Part shown: positions 32,717 to 42,438 of the stretch, in pieces | Layout: each line of letters starts with the position of its first letter | Numbering within the stretch: the stretch's first letter is position 1 | Assembly (NCBI RefSeq): GCF_900103505.1 | Contig: NZ_FNIA01000007.1 | Coordinates: 124,001-188,000 of the forward strand | DNA from: Haloarchaeobius iranensis | GTDB lineage: Archaea; Halobacteriota; Halobacteria; Halobacteriales; Natrialbaceae | Direction of reading: 5' to 3' | Length of the DNA stretch: 64,000 bases | Program-made: the position numbers and the translations under genes | The notes under the pieces: model-generated | Seen by the model: the letters and a program-made list of their open reading frames with translations, nothing else | The model's database searches: none | What the model was told of the DNA's origin: nothing

Positions 32717-33877
32717 TTACAGCGCGTCCCAGGCGTTCCAGGCGCGCTTGTACGAGGTCAGGTCGGCGATCCAGCGCGCTGCGATGCCCTTCTTGAGCAT
32801 CTTCGCGGGGAGGCCGCCGAAGGTAGTGATGGGAGAGATGTAGACGTCGTGGGCGACGGCGCTCTCGCCGACGGAGACGACTGTCCCCTTGTCCTCGTGC
32901 GTCCACGTCTCGAGCCGCTGGCCGTTGATAGCGCGGACGACGTTGTCGGCGACGACTTCGGCGGCCTGCCAGGCGGCCTGGGCCGTCGGCGGGGCGGGAT
33001 GCTCGCCGGGCTGGTCGACGACGGCGGAGTCACCGAGGGCGAACACGCGCTCGTCGGAGGTCTGGAAGTCCATCTCGGCGTTGAGACGGTTGTGCTCGTT
33101 CTCCACGTCGACGCCGTCCATGGCGTCGCGACCGGTGACGCCGCCGGTCCAGAGGAACACGTCGAAGTCGATGGGGTCGCGCTCGTCGAAGTGGATGGTG
33201 TCCTCCTCGGCCTCCGTGATGGGGTCGTCGGTGAGGATCTCGATGTCGTTCTCCTGCAGGCGCTTGCGGAGCGCACCCTGGATCTCCGGGTCGCCCGGCG
33301 GGAAGATTTCCTCCAGCGCCTCGACGAGGTAGATGTCCATCGGCGCGCGGTGCTTGTCGCGGAACTCCGCGATCTCGCCCGCGGACTGGATGCCCGAGAG
33401 GCCGGCACCGCCGACGACCACCTGCGCCCGGTCGTCACGGGTGGCGTCCTGTGCGGCGTCCTTGACGGCCTCGTGGATCTCGAGCGCGTCGTCGAGGCTC
33501 TTGAGCGTATGGGAGTGCTCCTCGAGTCCGGGGATGCCGTAGTAGGCGGTCTGACTGCCCAGCGCGACGACGGCGTAGTCGTAGTCGACCGTCGTCTCGC
33601 CGTCGTCGACCTCGACGACGCGTTCGTCGGTGTCGAGGCCGGTGACCTCGCCCCGCACGAACTCGGTGCCGGGGTCGGCGATCTCGCCGACGGGAATCGT
33701 GATCTTGTGCTGAACCGACGGGTCCCGGATGACGCGGTGGGACTCGTGGAGAACGAGGTGGTAGTCGACGTCGGCCACCCACGTCAGTTCGATGCCCTGG
33801 CCCAACTGCTTCTGTAAGTCCTTGACCGTGCCAGCGCCCGCGTACCCCGCGCCGAGCACGACGACCTTCGTAGCCAT
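32717..33877 (-). CDS. Type II NADH dehydrogenase (FAD/NAD(P) oxidoreductase)
   Basis: Single-subunit, non-pumping NADH:quinone oxidoreductase (386 aa). The first Rossmann motif, LGAGYAGAG near residues 8-16, binds FAD; VVVGGAGLSGIQSAGEIAE near residue 153 binds NADH; VFALGDSAV near 285 completes the FAD site. The C-terminal 60 residues (PAKMLKKGIAARWIADLTSY) form an amphipathic region that likely attaches to the membrane, as in other NDH-2. A TATA-like box 28 bases upstream predicts leaderless translation from 33877. The winged-helix gene lies 81 bases upstream. Confidence 0.85.
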   Translation of the reverse strand: MATKVVVLGAGYAGAGTVKDLQKQLGQGIELTWVADVDYHLVLHESHRVIRDPSVQHKITIPVGEIADPGTEFVRGEVTGLDTDERVVEVDDGETTVDYDYAVVALGSQTAYYGIPGLEEHSHTLKSLDDALEIHEAVKDAAQDATRDDRAQVVVGGAGLSGIQSAGEIAEFRDKHRAPMDIYLVEALEEIFPPGDPEIQGALRKRLQENDIEILTDDPITEAEEDTIHFDERDPIDFDVFLWTGGVTGRDAMDGVDVENEHNRLNAEMDFQTSDERVFALGDSAVVDQPGEHPAPPTAQAAWQAAEVVADNVVRAINGQRLETWTHEDKGTVVSVGESAVAHDVYISPITTFGGLPAKMLKKGIAARWIADLTSYKRAWNAWDAL

Positions 33878-33899
33878 ACGGGAGCTTCAGAAACCGACC

Positions 33900-33909
33900 G
33901 ATACAAAGG
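33900..33909 (-). promoter_or_regulatory. TATA-like box for the NADH dehydrogenase gene
   Basis: Minus strand CCTTTGTATC, centred about 28 bases from the ATG at 33877. Confidence 0.45.
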
Positions 33910-33958
33910 TGTTGAAACCCCGACGGGCGTGCGAGAGATTGTCAGGATAGAAGTCGCA

Positions 33959-34492
33959 TCAGTGTTCGGGCTCTTCCGACGGCGCCGTCATCTCGCCGAT
34001 ACGGAGGATGATGATGTTGTTCGTGTCGTCCTTGCCGTCGACGGTGCCCTCGATGCGGAGCTTCGAGAGCGGCGTCGGGCCCACGATGACCTCGTCGCCC
34101 TCGTGGATGTCCCGGACCGAACCCTGCACGTGGATCTCGGCACGGCAGAGCTCCGGATGGTGGACCGACGAGAGGTCGATCTCCTCGACGATGGCCCCCT
34201 CGACGCTCTCGCCCTCGTGGCGGAACGGGACCGTCGCCGGCTCGTCCATCTGCTGGATCTCCAGTGCCTCGTAGGCGGCCGCTGTCGGCTTGTATCCACC
34301 TTTCGGCCCCGGTACACCTTCGACCAGCTGCAGCGCCTTCAGGCTCTGCATCTGGTTCCGGATGGTGCCCGCGTTCCGGTCGACCCGCTGTGCGATGTCC
34401 TCCCCCTTTACTGCGCTTTCGTCCTCCCGGTGTAGGTTGATCAGCGCCTGCAAGATGTTTTTCTGGCTCGGCGTTAGTTCGATAGACGACAT
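33959..34492 (-). CDS. Winged-helix transcriptional regulator
   Basis: A 177-aa regulator. Residues 6-70 form a winged helix: LTPSQKNILQALINLHRED, then VKGEDIAQRVDRNAGTIRNQ as recognition helices, and VEGVPGPKGGYKPTAAAYEA as the wing. The C-terminal half (90-170) is a beta-rich domain with EEIDLSSVHHPELCRAEIHV and GPTPLSKLRIEGTVDGKD, conserved among haloarchaea as I recall, but without a named ligand. The single Cys beside a His pair could sense metal or redox state (inference). A TATA-like box lies 28 bases upstream of ATG 34492. It may control the NADH dehydrogenase just downstream. Confidence 0.75.
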   Translation of the reverse strand: MSSIELTPSQKNILQALINLHREDESAVKGEDIAQRVDRNAGTIRNQMQSLKALQLVEGVPGPKGGYKPTAAAYEALEIQQMDEPATVPFRHEGESVEGAIVEEIDLSSVHHPELCRAEIHVQGSVRDIHEGDEVIVGPTPLSKLRIEGTVDGKDDTNNIIILRIGEMTAPSEEPEH

Positions 34493-34515
34493 AGCGTCCG
34501 ATTGGTCGCTCGCGT

Positions 34516-34525
34516 CCTTAAATCC
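34516..34525 (-). promoter_or_regulatory. TATA-like box for the winged-helix gene
   Basis: Minus strand GGATTTAAGG, about 28 bases upstream of the ATG at 34492. Confidence 0.5.
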
Positions 34526-34619
34526 GTGGGATGCCCCTGCACACCCCGAGAAGACGGGCTGGGGCCTCACGGAGCCGTGAAGCGACAATGCTACAACCCG
34601 AGCCATCGAACGCGGCTGT

Positions 34620-35552
34620 ATGAACGGCAACCGGGTCCTCGTGACGGGGGGCGCTGGCTTCATCGGGTCGAACCTCGCGAACCACCTCGCCGCCGACAAC
34701 GAGGTGGTCGTCGTCGACGACTGCTACCTCGGCACGCCCGACAACCTCGACGACAGTGTCGAGTTCCACGAGCAGAGCGTGCTCGACGATGACCTCCCGA
34801 CCGACGGCGTCGACGCGGTGTTCCACCTCGCCGCCCTCTCTTCGCTGAAGATGCACGAGGACTCACGCGAGAACCTCTGTACCGGACTGCGGGTGAACGT
34901 CGAGGGCTTCACCAACACCGTCGAGCAGGCCCGGGAGGACGGCTGTGACACCGTGGTCTACGCCTCGACCTCCTCCATCTACGGCGACCGGACCGAGCCG
35001 TCACCGGAGTCGATGGCGGTCGAGGCGAACACGGGCTACGAGGCGTCGAAGCTCGCCCGGGAGCGCTACGCCGAGTACTTCCACAACTACCACGACATGT
35101 CGATGGCGGGGCTTCGCTTCTTCTCGGTGTACCAGGGCTACCGGGGCGCAGAGGAACACAAGGGCGAGTTCGCGAACATCATCGCGCAGTTCGCCGACGA
35201 CGTCGCGAACGGCGAGTCGCCGGTCATCTACGGCGACGGCACGCACTCGCGGGACTTCACGCACGTCCGGGACATCGTTCGGGGCATCGAGCTCGCTGCC
35301 GACCACGAGCTCCAGGGCATCTACAACCTCGGGACTGGCGAGCAGTACACCGCGAACGAGGTCGTCGAACGGCTCTGTTCGATTCTGGAAAGCGACGTCG
35401 AACCGGAACACGTCGAGAGCCCCATCGACGAGGACGTGTTCGTCCAGGACACGATGGCGGACGCGACGAAGATGCAGGAGGCGACGGGCTGGACGCCCGA
35501 TATATCGTTCGATGAGGGGCTGGAGCGGGTCTGTGCGCCGTATCTGGAGTAG
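34620..35552 (+). CDS. NAD-dependent epimerase/dehydratase (UDP-glucose 4-epimerase-like)
   Basis: Short-chain dehydrogenase of the extended sugar-nucleotide type (310 aa). The NAD-binding GGAGFIGS is at 10-17, the catalytic Ser/Thr segment YASTSSIYGD near 114-123, and the YxxxK pair is Tyr140 and Lys144 (YEASK). GDGTHSRDFTHVRDIVRG is the typical substrate loop of GalE/RmlB-type enzymes. Exact sugar unknown; cell-surface glycan synthesis is likely, and a phosphohexomutase is encoded 9 kb away. Its stop abuts the stop of the next gene on the other strand with no gap. Confidence 0.85.
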   Translation: MNGNRVLVTGGAGFIGSNLANHLAADNEVVVVDDCYLGTPDNLDDSVEFHEQSVLDDDLPTDGVDAVFHLAALSSLKMHEDSRENLCTGLRVNVEGFTNTVEQAREDGCDTVVYASTSSIYGDRTEPSPESMAVEANTGYEASKLARERYAEYFHNYHDMSMAGLRFFSVYQGYRGAEEHKGEFANIIAQFADDVANGESPVIYGDGTHSRDFTHVRDIVRGIELAADHELQGIYNLGTGEQYTANEVVERLCSILESDVEPEHVESPIDEDVFVQDTMADATKMQEATGWTPDISFDEGLERVCAPYLE

Positions 35553-35930
35553 TCAGTCGAAGTCGCGGTCTTCCGTGATGCGCTCCCAGTTGCGGGCCTC
35601 CTCGTACTCGGCCTGCTCGGTGGCGTAGGTCATCAGCCTGACCACGACGAGCGGCAGGCTGTACATCCCGATGAAGCCGGCCGAGGCGACGAAGACGATG
35701 GCGACGACGTCGTGACGGGCGACGAAGATGGTCCAGAAGAAGAAGCTCCCGAGGACGGCCAGCGTCCCGAGCCGGATGGCCACCTGTTCCGCTCTGAGCT
35801 GGCGAAGGTCGTACAGCGAGTTGTTGTCGAAAACCCGACCCAGCAGTATCACTGCGAGTACCCAGACGACGAAGCGGAGAAGGAGGCTGCTCCGGCCGTC
35901 CTCGTCCGAGTGATACTCTTCCGTGCTCAT
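35553..35930 (-). CDS. Small membrane protein of unknown function
   Basis: A 125-aa protein with about four hydrophobic segments (about residues 18-35, 50-70, 73-90, 94-108) and charged ends, MSTEEYHSDEDGRSS at the start and EEARNWERITEDRDFD at the stop. Family not recognised. ATG 35930 is chosen because the TATA-like GCTATAAGGT sits about 28 bases upstream, inside the longer frame that begins with GTG at 35966. Confidence 0.65.
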   Translation of the reverse strand: MSTEEYHSDEDGRSSLLLRFVVWVLAVILLGRVFDNNSLYDLRQLRAEQVAIRLGTLAVLGSFFFWTIFVARHDVVAIVFVASAGFIGMYSLPLVVVRLMTYATEQAEYEEARNWERITEDRDFD

Positions 35931-35952
35931 GTAGTTCGGATTCTCCGTTGGG

Positions 35953-35962
35953 ACCTTATAGC
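35953..35962 (-). promoter_or_regulatory. TATA-like box for the 35930 gene
   Basis: Minus strand GCTATAAGGT, about 28 bases upstream of ATG 35930. A second TATA-like TTAAAT near 35975 could serve the arginase gene on the plus strand. Confidence 0.45.
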
Positions 35963-36040
35963 TCACCGTAGGTTAAATGTTCACCGTTGTCACGCAACCG
36001 GACCGGACTGTTCTTACCCGGCCCGTGAGAAGGCCGGTCT

Positions 36041-36967
36041 ATGGAACGAGAAGTCCGTATCATCGGCGCACCGACAGACTACGGGGCGAACCGACGCGGC
36101 GTCGACATGGGACCGTCGGCCATCCGATACGCCGGGTTGGCGGACGAGCTTCGGGCGGCTGGCGCGGACGTGACCGACACCGGTGACCTGCTGGTACCGA
36201 CGGCCGAGACCCGGGACCCGAGCGTCGACGAGCCCAAGGAGGAGGGTCGGAACGCGAAGTTCGTCCGCGAGGTCGAGGACGTCTCGCTCCGGCTGGCGGA
36301 CCAGGTCGCCGAGGCCATCGACGACGGTGGCGTCCCGCTCGTCCTGGGTGGCGACCACTCGATCGCCATCGGCTGCCTCTCGGGGTCCGGCCGCGACGCG
36401 GACATCGGTGCCATCTGGTTCGACGCGCACGGCGACTACAACACGCCGGAGACCTCGCCGAGCGGCAACATCCACGGGATGCCGCTGGCGGCGGCACTCG
36501 CCCACCGCGACCTGGCCGACGTGGAGTGGGCCAACGCGCCCGGCCTGCAGGAGGAGAACGTCGTCTGGGTGGGCCTTCGCTCCCTCGACGAGGCGGAGCG
36601 GAAGGGCATCCGCGAGAGCGAGGCGACCGCGTTCACCATGTCGGACATCGACGAACACGGCATGAGCGAGATCATCGACCAGGCGCTCGAGATCGCAACG
36701 GACGGCGTCGACGGTATCCACGTCAGTCTCGACCTCGACTGGCTCGATCCGAACGAGGCACCGGGGGTCGGCACGCCGGTCCACGGCGGTGCGACCTACC
36801 GCGAGGCACACTACGCGCTCGAACGGGTGGCCGAGTACGACGAGGAGCACGACGTGCTCCGGTCGATGGACGCCGTCGAGGTCAACCCGGTGCTCGACGA
36901 GCACAACCAGACGGCGAAGCTGGCGACGGAGCTCGCAGCGAGCGCGCTCGGAAAACGCATCCTGTAG
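36041..36967 (+). CDS. rocF: Arginase family enzyme
   Basis: Ureohydrolase (308 aa) that hydrolyses arginine to ornithine and urea. Manganese ligands are His106 in GGDHS, Asp128, His130 and Asp132 in FDAHGDYN, and the DxD pair in SLDLDWLDP. TSPSGNIHGMPL carries the SGN-x-HG motif that distinguishes arginases from agmatinases. The acidic, shortened loop before residue 75 is unremarkable. The ATG follows a Pyr-rich spacer; no partner genes for arginine catabolism are adjacent. One base separates its stop from the convergent membrane gene. Confidence 0.9.
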   Translation: MEREVRIIGAPTDYGANRRGVDMGPSAIRYAGLADELRAAGADVTDTGDLLVPTAETRDPSVDEPKEEGRNAKFVREVEDVSLRLADQVAEAIDDGGVPLVLGGDHSIAIGCLSGSGRDADIGAIWFDAHGDYNTPETSPSGNIHGMPLAAALAHRDLADVEWANAPGLQEENVVWVGLRSLDEAERKGIRESEATAFTMSDIDEHGMSEIIDQALEIATDGVDGIHVSLDLDWLDPNEAPGVGTPVHGGATYREAHYALERVAEYDEEHDVLRSMDAVEVNPVLDEHNQTAKLATELAASALGKRIL

Positions 36968-36968
36968 T

Positions 36969-37331
36969 TCAGGGACCGCGTGGACCCGTTGGTGCCCAGG
37001 AACGCGAGCTCGGCCCTTTCTCCTTGACGAGGTATCCGACGACGAGTAGCGAGACGAGCGCCCCGCCCATCCCGATACTCCGGCCGTCCATGAACAGCAT
37101 CGCGTTCACGACGAACGCGAGGAACGAACCGAGGATACCCCCCGTCAGCCCCCAGTCCCTGCCGGCGAGGAGACCGAAGCCGACGACCACCATCGCGACA
37201 CCGACAACGAGAGCGAACTGTCCAAGCCCCTGGTCCGTGGCCCCCAGCCCGACCGAGCCGAACGCGAGCGCGCTCAGCACGAAGTACGCGCCGATGAGAC
37301 GAACACCAACTGACGTATGGTTGACAGCCAT
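36969..37331 (-). CDS. Small membrane protein of unknown function
   Basis: A 120-aa protein with four closely spaced hydrophobic segments covering residues 10-102, then a short polar tail (KGPSSRSWAPTGPRGP). This is the composition of many small haloarchaeal membrane proteins, with no motif that tells function. It lies downstream of gyrA in the opposite order (gyrA ends 87 bases before its start), and both are on the minus strand. Confidence 0.6.
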   Translation of the reverse strand: MAVNHTSVGVRLIGAYFVLSALAFGSVGLGATDQGLGQFALVVGVAMVVVGFGLLAGRDWGLTGGILGSFLAFVVNAMLFMDGRSIGMGGALVSLLVVGYLVKEKGPSSRSWAPTGPRGP

Positions 37332-37418
37332 ATCATTCGGTTCAGGTTCGATTGGAAAAAGGTGCTGGTGTGGTCGGCGACGGACGGTGTCTCCCCCGTC
37401 TTGCGGACCGTCGTCCGG

Positions 37419-39902
37419 TCAGTTCTCCTCGGTGTCGGCTGCGTCGTCCGCTTCAGGCGTCGGGATGACGTCGACCGTCGCGACGGCGTCGTCCTCGACG
37501 ACGTCCATCACGGTGACTCCCATGGTGTTGCGGCCCTGCAGCGAGATGTCGGACACGCGGGTCCGCATGATCTGCCCCTGCTCGGACATGACGACGAGGT
37601 GGTCGTCCTCGTCGACGGCCTTGACCGACGTGACGTGGCCGTTCCGCTCGTTGGTCTTGATGTCGATGAGGCCCTTGCCGTACCGGGACTGCCGCCGGTA
37701 GTTCGACAGCAGGGTACGCTTGCCGTAGCCGCGTTTGGTCACGGTCAGCAGCGCACCGTCGTCGTCCTCGTCGGTGGCGACGAGTCCGGCGACGTGGTCG
37801 TCCTCGGCGAGCTTGATGCCCCGGACGCCGCGGGCGTTCCGACCCATCGTCCGCACCTCGTCCTCGTCGAACCGGATGGTCATCCCCTGCTCGGTGGCGA
37901 TGACGAGGTCCTTCGTGCCGTCGGTGACGTCGACGTCGACGAGCTCGTCGTCCTCGTCGAGCTTGGCGGCGATGATACCGGTCGAGAGGATGTTCTGGAA
38001 GTCCTCGGTCTTCGTGCGCTTCACGTAGCCGTTCCGGGTGACCATCGTGATGGCCTCGTCCGGCTCGAAGTCGTCGGTGTTGACGACGGCGGTGATCTCC
38101 TCGCCGTCGTCGAGTTTCAGGATGTTCACCGCGGACTTCCCGCGGGCCGTGCGGGACATCTCCGGAATCTGGTAGGCCTTCAGCTGGTACACCTGCCCGT
38201 GGTTGGTGAAGCAGAGCAGGTAGTCGTGGGTGCTCGCGCGGAACACCTTCGAGACGCGGTCGTCCTCCTTGATGTCGCCGCCGATGATGCCCTTCCCACC
38301 GCGGTTCTGGGCGTCGAAGGCGTCGGCTGGCATCCGCTTGACGTAGTCGTCCTCGGTGACGACGACGAGCACGTCCTCCTCCGGGATGAGGTCCTCGTGG
38401 GTGACCTCGCCGGTGTCCTCGACGAAGGACGTGCGGCGGTCGTCGTCGTACTCCTCCTTGACGTCGCGGAGCTCGTCCTTGATGACGCCGAGGAGCTTCT
38501 CCTCGTTCTCGAGGACGGACTGGAGGTAGTCGATGGTCTCCTGGACGCTCTCGTACTCCTGCTCGATCTCCGTGCGCTCCATGCTCGTCAGCGAGCCGAG
38601 CTGCATCCGGACGATGTGCTCGGTCTGGGCCTCGGAGAGCTCGTACTCCTCCCGCAGCCCCGCCTTCGCTGCGTCGCGGTCGTCGGAGTTGCGGATGAGC
38701 TCGACCACGTCGTCGACGTTGTCGAGCGCGATGAGCCGTCCCTCGAGGATGTGCGCGCGGTCCTCGGCCTCGTCGAGTTCGAACTGGGAACGCCGGCGAA
38801 CGACCTCCCTCCGGTGGTCGATGTAGTGCTCCAGCGTCTCCTTCAGCGAGAGCACCTTCGGCTGGCCGTCCACCAGTGCGAGGTTGATGACGCCGAACGT
38901 CTTCTCGAGGTGGTGCTCGATGAGCTGGTTCTTCACCACGTCGACGTTCGCGCCGCGCTTGAGGTCGATGGCGATGCGGACGCCGTTGCGGTCGGACTCG
39001 TCGCGCAGGTCAGAGATGTCCTCGAGCTTGCCCTCGTTGACGTTCTCGGCGATGCGCTCGACGAGTCTGGCCTTGTTCTCCTGGTAGGGAAGCTCGGTGA
39101 TGACGATGCGCTTGCGGTCTTTCTTCCACTCCTCGACCTCGAACTCGGCACGGACGCGGAGCCGACCACGGCCGGTCGCGTACGCCTTCCGGACGGCGTT
39201 GCGGCCGACGATGTTCGCCCCCGTCGGGAAGTCCGGGCCCTTGACGTGCTCCATCAGGTCGTTGACGTCGCAGTCGGGGTTGTCGATGAGTTCGATGGTC
39301 GCGTCGATGACCTCCCCGAGGTTGTGCGGCGGGATGTTCGTCGACATGCCGACCGCGATGCCGGTGCTGCCGTTGACCAGCAGGTTCGGGTACGCCGCCG
39401 GCAGCACGTCGGGCTCGGTCAGTCGGTCGTCGTAGTTGCCCGAGAAGTCGACGGTGTCCTTCTCGATGTCCTCGAGGAGCGTCTCGGCGATGGGCGACAT
39501 CCGAGCCTCGGTGTACCGCATGGCCGCGGCCGGGTCGCCGTCCATCGAGCCGAAGTTCCCCTGGCCGTCGACGAGCGGGTAGCGCATCGAGAACTCCTGT
39601 GCCATGCCGACGAGCGTGTCGTAGATGGCCTGGTCGCCGTGGGGGTGGTAGTCACCCATCGTCTCGCCGACGATGGAGGAGCTCTTTCGGTGGCTGGTCC
39701 GGCTGGTGACGCCCATCTCGTGCATCGCGTAGAGGATGCGCCGATGGACTGGCTTGAGGCCGTCACGGACGTCGGGCAGCGCGCGCCCGACGATGACGGA
39801 CATCGCGTAGTCGATGTAGCTCTGCTCCATCTCGTCCTCGATGCGGACGTGCTCGACGCGGTCCGCCGGGACGTCGGGGGCGTCAGGTGCTTCCGAGCTC
39901 AT
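37419..39902 (-). CDS. gyrA: DNA gyrase subunit A
   Basis: Breakage-reunion subunit (827 aa) of the supercoiling type II topoisomerase. The active-site Tyr130 lies in RYTEARMS; the DNA-gate QRDR reads [11 protein letters not shown], where Gln91 sits at the position of E. coli Ser83 and Asp95 matches Asp87. The C-terminal half holds the beta-pinwheel repeats (for example GRNTMGVTV near the end, [10 protein letters not shown] and ARGKSAVNI), including a GyrA-box-like segment NRGGKGI. The tail is short and acidic. ATG 39902 overlaps the gyrB stop (ATGA), so A and B are made in fixed ratio. Confidence 0.96.
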   Translation of the reverse strand: MSSEAPDAPDVPADRVEHVRIEDEMEQSYIDYAMSVIVGRALPDVRDGLKPVHRRILYAMHEMGVTSRTSHRKSSSIVGETMGDYHPHGDQAIYDTLVGMAQEFSMRYPLVDGQGNFGSMDGDPAAAMRYTEARMSPIAETLLEDIEKDTVDFSGNYDDRLTEPDVLPAAYPNLLVNGSTGIAVGMSTNIPPHNLGEVIDATIELIDNPDCDVNDLMEHVKGPDFPTGANIVGRNAVRKAYATGRGRLRVRAEFEVEEWKKDRKRIVITELPYQENKARLVERIAENVNEGKLEDISDLRDESDRNGVRIAIDLKRGANVDVVKNQLIEHHLEKTFGVINLALVDGQPKVLSLKETLEHYIDHRREVVRRRSQFELDEAEDRAHILEGRLIALDNVDDVVELIRNSDDRDAAKAGLREEYELSEAQTEHIVRMQLGSLTSMERTEIEQEYESVQETIDYLQSVLENEEKLLGVIKDELRDVKEEYDDDRRTSFVEDTGEVTHEDLIPEEDVLVVVTEDDYVKRMPADAFDAQNRGGKGIIGGDIKEDDRVSKVFRASTHDYLLCFTNHGQVYQLKAYQIPEMSRTARGKSAVNILKLDDGEEITAVVNTDDFEPDEAITMVTRNGYVKRTKTEDFQNILSTGIIAAKLDEDDELVDVDVTDGTKDLVIATEQGMTIRFDEDEVRTMGRNARGVRGIKLAEDDHVAGLVATDEDDDGALLTVTKRGYGKRTLLSNYRRQSRYGKGLIDIKTNERNGHVTSVKAVDEDDHLVVMSEQGQIMRTRVSDISLQGRNTMGVTVMDVVEDDAVATVDVIPTPEADDAADTEEN

Positions 39903-41812
39903 ATGTCCACCCAGTTCGCCTCAGGCGCGTGGTCCTTGATGAACTGCTTGCGCGGCCCGACGGCGTCGCCCATCAGCACGGAGAACATCTTGTCCGCCGC
40001 GGCGGCGTCCTCGATGTCGATGCGTTTGAGGACGCGGTTGTCGGGGTCCATCGTGGTCGACCAGAGCTGCTTCGGGTTCATCTCGCCGAGGCCCTTGAAC
40101 CGCTGGACCTGCGTCGGGTTCCCGTTGCACTTCTCCGCGACGACCTCCTCGCGCTCGGCCTCGGTCATCACGTCGTACGTGTTGCCGTCGTACCGGATGC
40201 GGTACAGCGGCGGCTTCGTCGCGTAGACGTAGCCGGCCTCGATGAGCGGGCGCATGTGCCGGTAGAGGAAGGTCAACAGGAGCGTCCGGATGTGCGCGCC
40301 GTCGACGTCGGCGTCGGTCGCCATGATGATCTTCTCGTAGCGCGCCTCCTCGATGTCGAACTCGTCGCCGATGCCCGTGCCGATGGCGGTGATGAGGTTG
40401 CGGATCTGCTCGTTCTCGAGGATGCGGTCGAGGCGGTGCTTCTCGACGTTCAGCACCTTCCCGCGGATGGGGAGGACGGCCTGGAACTCGGGGTTCCGGG
40501 CCTGCTTCGCGCTGCCGCCCGCGGAGTCGCCCTCGACGATGAACAGCTCTGCCTCCGAGGGCTCCTTCGTCTGGCAGTCCGAGAGCTTCCCCGGGAGCGC
40601 GGTGTTCTCCAGTGCGCTCTTCCGCCGGGTCAGCTCCTCGGCCTTCTTCGCGGCCTTGCGGGCCTTCGCGGCCTCGACGGCCTTGCCGATGATGGCCTCG
40701 GCCGTGTTCGGGTGCTCCTCGAAGTAGGTGTCGAGGTGTTCGTGCATCGCACTCTCGACGATACCCCGGACCTCGGAGTTCCCGAGCTTCGTCTTCGTCT
40801 GGCCCTCGAACTGCGGGTCGGGATGCTTGATAGAGATGACCGCGGTCAGCCCCTCGCGGATGTCGTCGCCCGTGAGGGTGTCGTCGAGGTCCTTCAGCAT
40901 CCCGTTGGTCGTCGCGTAGTCGTTGACGACCCGCGTGAGTGCGGTCTTGAACCCGGTGAGGTGGCTGCCGCCCTCGCGCGTGTTGATGTTGTTCGCGAAG
41001 GCGTGGATGGAGCCCTGGAGCTCGTCCGTGGCCTGCATCGCGACCTCGACCTGGATGTTCTGCTCCTCGTCCTCGAAGTAGATGACATCCTCGTGGAGCG
41101 CCGTCTTGGTCTCGTTGAGGTAGCGGACGAACGCCTTGATGCCGCCCTCGTAGTGGAACGTCTCCGACTCGCCGTCGCGCTCGTCGACGATGCCGATGTT
41201 GACGCCGGAGTTGAGGAACGCGAGCTCCCGCAGGCGGTTCGCGAGCGTCTTGTAGGAGAAGTCCTGCGTCTCGAACACCTCGGTATCGGGCCAGAACCGG
41301 ATGGTCGTCCCGGTCTCCTCGTCGGCGTCCATGTCGCGGACCCGGTCGAGTTCTCCCTTCGGGACGCCGCGTTTGAACGCCTGTTTCCAGACGGCGCCAT
41401 CGCGGGTCACCTCGACCTCGAGGCGCTTCGACAGCGCGTTGACGACGCTGACGCCGACGCCGTGGAGGCCGCCGGACACCTGGTAGGACTTGTTGTCGAA
41501 CTTCCCGCCGGCGTGGAGGATGGTCATGATGACCTCCAGTGCGGGCATGTCGTGCTCTTCGTGCGTATCCACGGGGATACCGCGCCCGTCGTCGGAGACG
41601 CTCACGGACTCGTCCTCGTGGATGGTCACGGTGATGTCGTCGCAGTAGCCGGCGAGGGCCTCGTCGATCGAGTTGTCGACCACCTCGTAGACGAGGTGAT
41701 GGAGGCCTCGAGAGTCTGTAGAACCGATGTACATCGCCGGCCGTTTTCGGACGGCCTCCAGGCCCTCGAGGACCTGGATTTGACCGGCGCTGTACTCATT
41801 TTCGTTGGACAT
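39899..41812 (-). CDS. gyrB: DNA gyrase subunit B
   Basis: ATPase subunit (637 aa) of DNA gyrase. The GHKL ATPase has ENSID-type [27 protein letters not shown] and [15 protein letters not shown]. The TOPRIM domain has [14 protein letters not shown] and [17 protein letters not shown], and the tail has [13 protein letters not shown]. The length is the compact type without the large insertion seen in E. coli. In haloarchaea gyrase is the target of novobiocin. It is transcribed away from top6BA, with a TATA-like box about 35 bases before the ATG. Confidence 0.97.
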   Translation of the reverse strand: MSNENEYSAGQIQVLEGLEAVRKRPAMYIGSTDSRGLHHLVYEVVDNSIDEALAGYCDDITVTIHEDESVSVSDDGRGIPVDTHEEHDMPALEVIMTILHAGGKFDNKSYQVSGGLHGVGVSVVNALSKRLEVEVTRDGAVWKQAFKRGVPKGELDRVRDMDADEETGTTIRFWPDTEVFETQDFSYKTLANRLRELAFLNSGVNIGIVDERDGESETFHYEGGIKAFVRYLNETKTALHEDVIYFEDEEQNIQVEVAMQATDELQGSIHAFANNINTREGGSHLTGFKTALTRVVNDYATTNGMLKDLDDTLTGDDIREGLTAVISIKHPDPQFEGQTKTKLGNSEVRGIVESAMHEHLDTYFEEHPNTAEAIIGKAVEAAKARKAAKKAEELTRRKSALENTALPGKLSDCQTKEPSEAELFIVEGDSAGGSAKQARNPEFQAVLPIRGKVLNVEKHRLDRILENEQIRNLITAIGTGIGDEFDIEEARYEKIIMATDADVDGAHIRTLLLTFLYRHMRPLIEAGYVYATKPPLYRIRYDGNTYDVMTEAEREEVVAEKCNGNPTQVQRFKGLGEMNPKQLWSTTMDPDNRVLKRIDIEDAAAADKMFSVLMGDAVGPRKQFIKDHAPEANWVDI

Positions 41813-41842
41813 GAAAACCTGATTCCGGGTAGATGACGTGGG

Positions 41843-41852
41843 GTAATAAAAG
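41843..41852 (-). promoter_or_regulatory. TATA-like box for gyrB-gyrA
   Basis: Minus strand CTTTTATTAC, centred about 35 bases upstream of the ATG at 41812. The remaining 150 bases up to the next gene show no further clear feature. Confidence 0.5.
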
Positions 41853-42001
41853 TCACGTGTGCGCGCTCGCGCGTAACCAACATTCGTTGCACTCCCCTGT
41901 CAGGATTCTCGTCGGACGGACGCCTCAGCCGGGCCGAACGAAGCTCAGAGGTGGGTGACGCCGAACACCGCACACGGCAGTGGGGGACTGCCGCAGGACG
42001 G

Positions 42002-42325
42002 TCAGCGATTCCCTCGAACGTCCGCCGTGTGGGTGACTACCCATCGATAGGAGCCGAGGGCGGCGAGCATCACCCCGGCCCCGGCGAACAACAGCGGTCC
42101 CGGCACGGGCCGGTCCGACGCCAGCAGGTAGCCGGTGAGCACGACGAGCAGGAGGGCGTTGGCCTCGCAGACGGCTACCCCGGCCGAGAGCCACGGTCTG
42201 GCGTCCCCGAAGCCACGGCGCTGGACGAGCAGCATCGCCGTCCGCGTCGCCAGGACCAGCGCGACGAGGGCCATCCCGGTCAGGAGCACGCCGTAGCCGG
42301 GGTCACCCGCCGTGGAGACGACCAT
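42002..42325 (-). CDS. Small membrane protein between gyrB and top6B
   Basis: A 107-aa protein with three or four hydrophobic segments (residues 12-30, 45-65, 72-92) and a short polar tail ending TADVRGNR. Not recognised. A TATA-like stretch (AATCAAATC near 42355 on the minus strand) sits about 30 bases before ATG 42325, which argues against the longer frame from GTG 42388. Divergent from top6B, so the two share a promoter region. Confidence 0.65.
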   Translation of the reverse strand: MVVSTAGDPGYGVLLTGMALVALVLATRTAMLLVQRRGFGDARPWLSAGVAVCEANALLLVVLTGYLLASDRPVPGPLLFAGAGVMLAALGSYRWVVTHTADVRGNR

Positions 42326-42403
42326 CTCTTGTTCCGTTGATACGAAGGGTCGTGATTTGATTCTGCCGGCCGTTCGTTCCACTTTCACTCCGCCAGCGTA
42401 CCC

Positions 42404-42412
42404 CTTTTAACC
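42404..42412 (+). promoter_or_regulatory. TATA-like box for top6B-top6A
   Basis: CTTTTAACC, centred about 31 bases upstream of the ATG at 42439; near-leaderless start expected. Confidence 0.5.
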
Positions 42413-42438
42413 TCGGCCGCGGAAAGAGGGAGTACAGA

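Noticed and set aside
37317-40226. Very long open frame (969 codons) on the plus strand opposite gyrA
   Set aside because: It is the antisense shadow of gyrA/gyrB in GC-rich sequence; it has no family motifs and its composition (runs of V, D, L) mirrors gyrA codons.
39887-41836. 649-codon open frame on the plus strand opposite gyrB
   Set aside because: Antisense shadow of gyrB, with no domain signature.
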